In this document: positions 63,347 to 64,000 of the stretch, in pieces
Layout: every line of letters begins with the position of its first letter
Position numbering within the stretch: the stretch's first letter is position 1
Assembly: GCF_026191915.1 (NCBI RefSeq)
Contig: NZ_JAIMBY010000002.1
Span: 124,001-188,000 of the forward strand
Direction: 5' to 3'
From: Acidiphilium sp. PA
GTDB lineage: Bacteria > Pseudomonadota > Alphaproteobacteria > Acetobacterales > Acetobacteraceae
DNA: 64,000 bases
Made by a program: the position numbers and the translations under genes
Notes under the pieces: model-generated
Seen by the model: the letters and a program-made list of their open reading frames with translations, nothing else
What the model was told of the DNA's origin: nothing
The model's database searches: none

Positions 63347-63466
63347 CTTCTTTTTTGCGAACAAAAAAGAAGCAAAAAAATACTTTGTTAGTTTGGGCCC
63401 GTGTCGCTTCAAACGCCCATGCCCCAGAGTCAAAAAGTTTTTTGCTTCTTTTTTACAAAAAAGAAG
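63347..63466. repeat. Palindromic repeat element, copy C (single core unit)
   Basis: A third copy, again exactly 120 bp, in reverse orientation relative to A and B. Left hairpin 63347-63357/63362-63372 (CTTCTTTTTTG/CAAAAAAGAAG) and right hairpin 63445-63454/63457-63466 (CTTCTTTTTT/AAAAAAGAAG). Inner sides carry CAAAAAAATACTTTGTTAG and CAAAAAGTTTTTTGC. Reading the minus strand gives a start almost identical to copy B (CTTTTTGACTCTGGGGCATG, compare CTTTTTGAGTCTGGGGCACG). It lies just after the murJ 3' end. Confidence 0.85.
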
Positions 63467-63490
63467 CCCTTCCTTAATTGACCCGCCCCT

Positions 63491-64000
63491 TCAACCTTTA
63501 ACACCATCCAGCGCCGCGCCGCCCTTCGCGGGCCGCCGCAACATGCTCCGCACTTCGGCCACACGAAATGCGCCGATCCCCAGCCCGATCGCGCCGAATC
63601 CGCAAATGCCCAGGCCGATCAGCCCGATCAGCGCGAGGCTACCCGGCAGGTGCATCAGCGGTGTGGCGCGCAGGGCGACCAGCATGATCGCCATCGCCGC
63701 GCTGGCGATCACGATTCGGATGACGCGCCCGACCAGTCGCCGATCCGGCGCGAAGCCGCCGTGCCGGCGCAACAGAATGGCGAGCATCGCGACATTGAAC
63801 CAGGCCGCAATGCTGGTCGACAGCGCGATTCCCACCTGTTGCAACGGGTGCATCAGAATCAGGTTGAGCGCCAGGTTGAGTGCTACGGCGGCAAGGCCGA
63901 TTTTCACAGGGGTTTTCGTATCGCCACGCGCGAAAAAACCCGGCGCGAACAGTTTGACCAGCACGAAGGCGGGCAGACCGAATGCGTAGGCCGCCAGGGC
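63491..64000 (-). CDS. murJ: Lipid II flippase MurJ/MviN (C-terminal part; 5' end outside window)
   Basis: The frame is open to the last base of the window, so only the final 169 residues are seen. They contain about four membrane helices and the MviN segment LVKLFAPGFFARGDTKTPVK, followed by VALNLALNLILM and TSIAAWFNVAMLAILLRR. MurJ flips lipid II for peptidoglycan synthesis. Gene order murJ then trpS on one strand is common in alphaproteobacteria. Confidence 0.9.
   Translation of the reverse strand, partial: ALAAYAFGLPAFVLVKLFAPGFFARGDTKTPVKIGLAAVALNLALNLILMHPLQQVGIALSTSIAAWFNVAMLAILLRRHGGFAPDRRLVGRVIRIVIASAAMAIMLVALRATPLMHLPGSLALIGLIGLGICGFGAIGLGIGAFRVAEVRSMLRRPAKGGAALDGVKG

Overview
The window is 64 kb of GC-rich, gene-dense bacterial chromosome. 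It most likely comes from an acetic-acid-bacterium relative (Acetobacteraceae, Alphaproteobacteria), possibly an acidophilic bacteriochlorophyll-making genus such as Acidiphilium. This is inferred from gene content: a FlbD-type flagellar activator beside fliF-fliG-fliN, a single-chain AroK-AroB protein, a fused IspD-IspF protein, and a BciA-type 8-vinyl reductase of (bacterio)chlorophyll synthesis. I saw no tRNA or rRNA gene, no CRISPR array, no prophage and no insertion sequence with a transposase.

Layout. 1-5955: a truncated flavin amine oxidase, an orphan ribbon-helix-helix protein, an aldo/keto reductase, a small monooxygenase, a YmdB-type phosphodiesterase, cytochrome b561, a DUF429-like protein and a PaiB-like flavoprotein. 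5960-8555: aroK-aroB fusion and xerD. 8580-16646: a tightly overlapping flagellar operon on the minus strand, read fliF-fliG-fliN-flbD-flhA-flhF-flhG. 16767-19295: tadA, a glutamine amidotransferase, an rRNA pseudouridine synthase and rsmD. 19380-21121: two copies of a palindromic repeat element bracketing one unrecognised gene; the second copy holds a 14-unit, 51-bp minisatellite. A third copy lies at 63347-63466. 21160-25790: a panE/thioesterase pair facing an HxlR regulator with EmrAB-type efflux genes, with a readable shared promoter/operator between them. 25922-28539: an ABC-F protein and bciA. 28675-31198: thiolase and two-subunit CoA-transferase (pcaFIJ-like). 31215-32405: IspD-IspF fusion whose IspF half has lost all three metal ligands. 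32746-40214: PRC-barrel protein, SDR, an alpha/beta hydrolase fused to a gluconate-dehydrogenase small-subunit domain with its GMC partner, a PF04185 phosphoesterase and a ureohydrolase. 41042-42376: rpsF-rpsR-rplI, with a clear terminator. 42554-47529: a Cfa-type methyltransferase, then an unusual divergent locus (two phasin-like proteins plus a polyprenyl synthase, facing a desaturase-like flavoprotein). 47539-50131: SsuABC/TauABC-type importer. 50378-51710: epoxide-hydrolase-like and MaoC-like enzymes. 51856-56637: galU, phosphoglucomutase/phosphomannomutase, GT2 and a GT-C-like membrane protein, all overlapping. 56646-63266: trpS heading a peptide ABC transporter operon. 63491-64000: 3' part of murJ.

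Most operons are very compact, with four-base ATGA or GTGA overlaps joining successive genes, so translational coupling is the rule. Several starts are TTG (fliN, two ABC importer genes, galU), chosen here because a Shine-Dalgarno sequence sits at the right distance. The observations most worth following are the palindromic/minisatellite element family, the dead-looking IspF domain, the granule-like isoprenoid locus and the hydrolase/dehydrogenase-subunit fusion.
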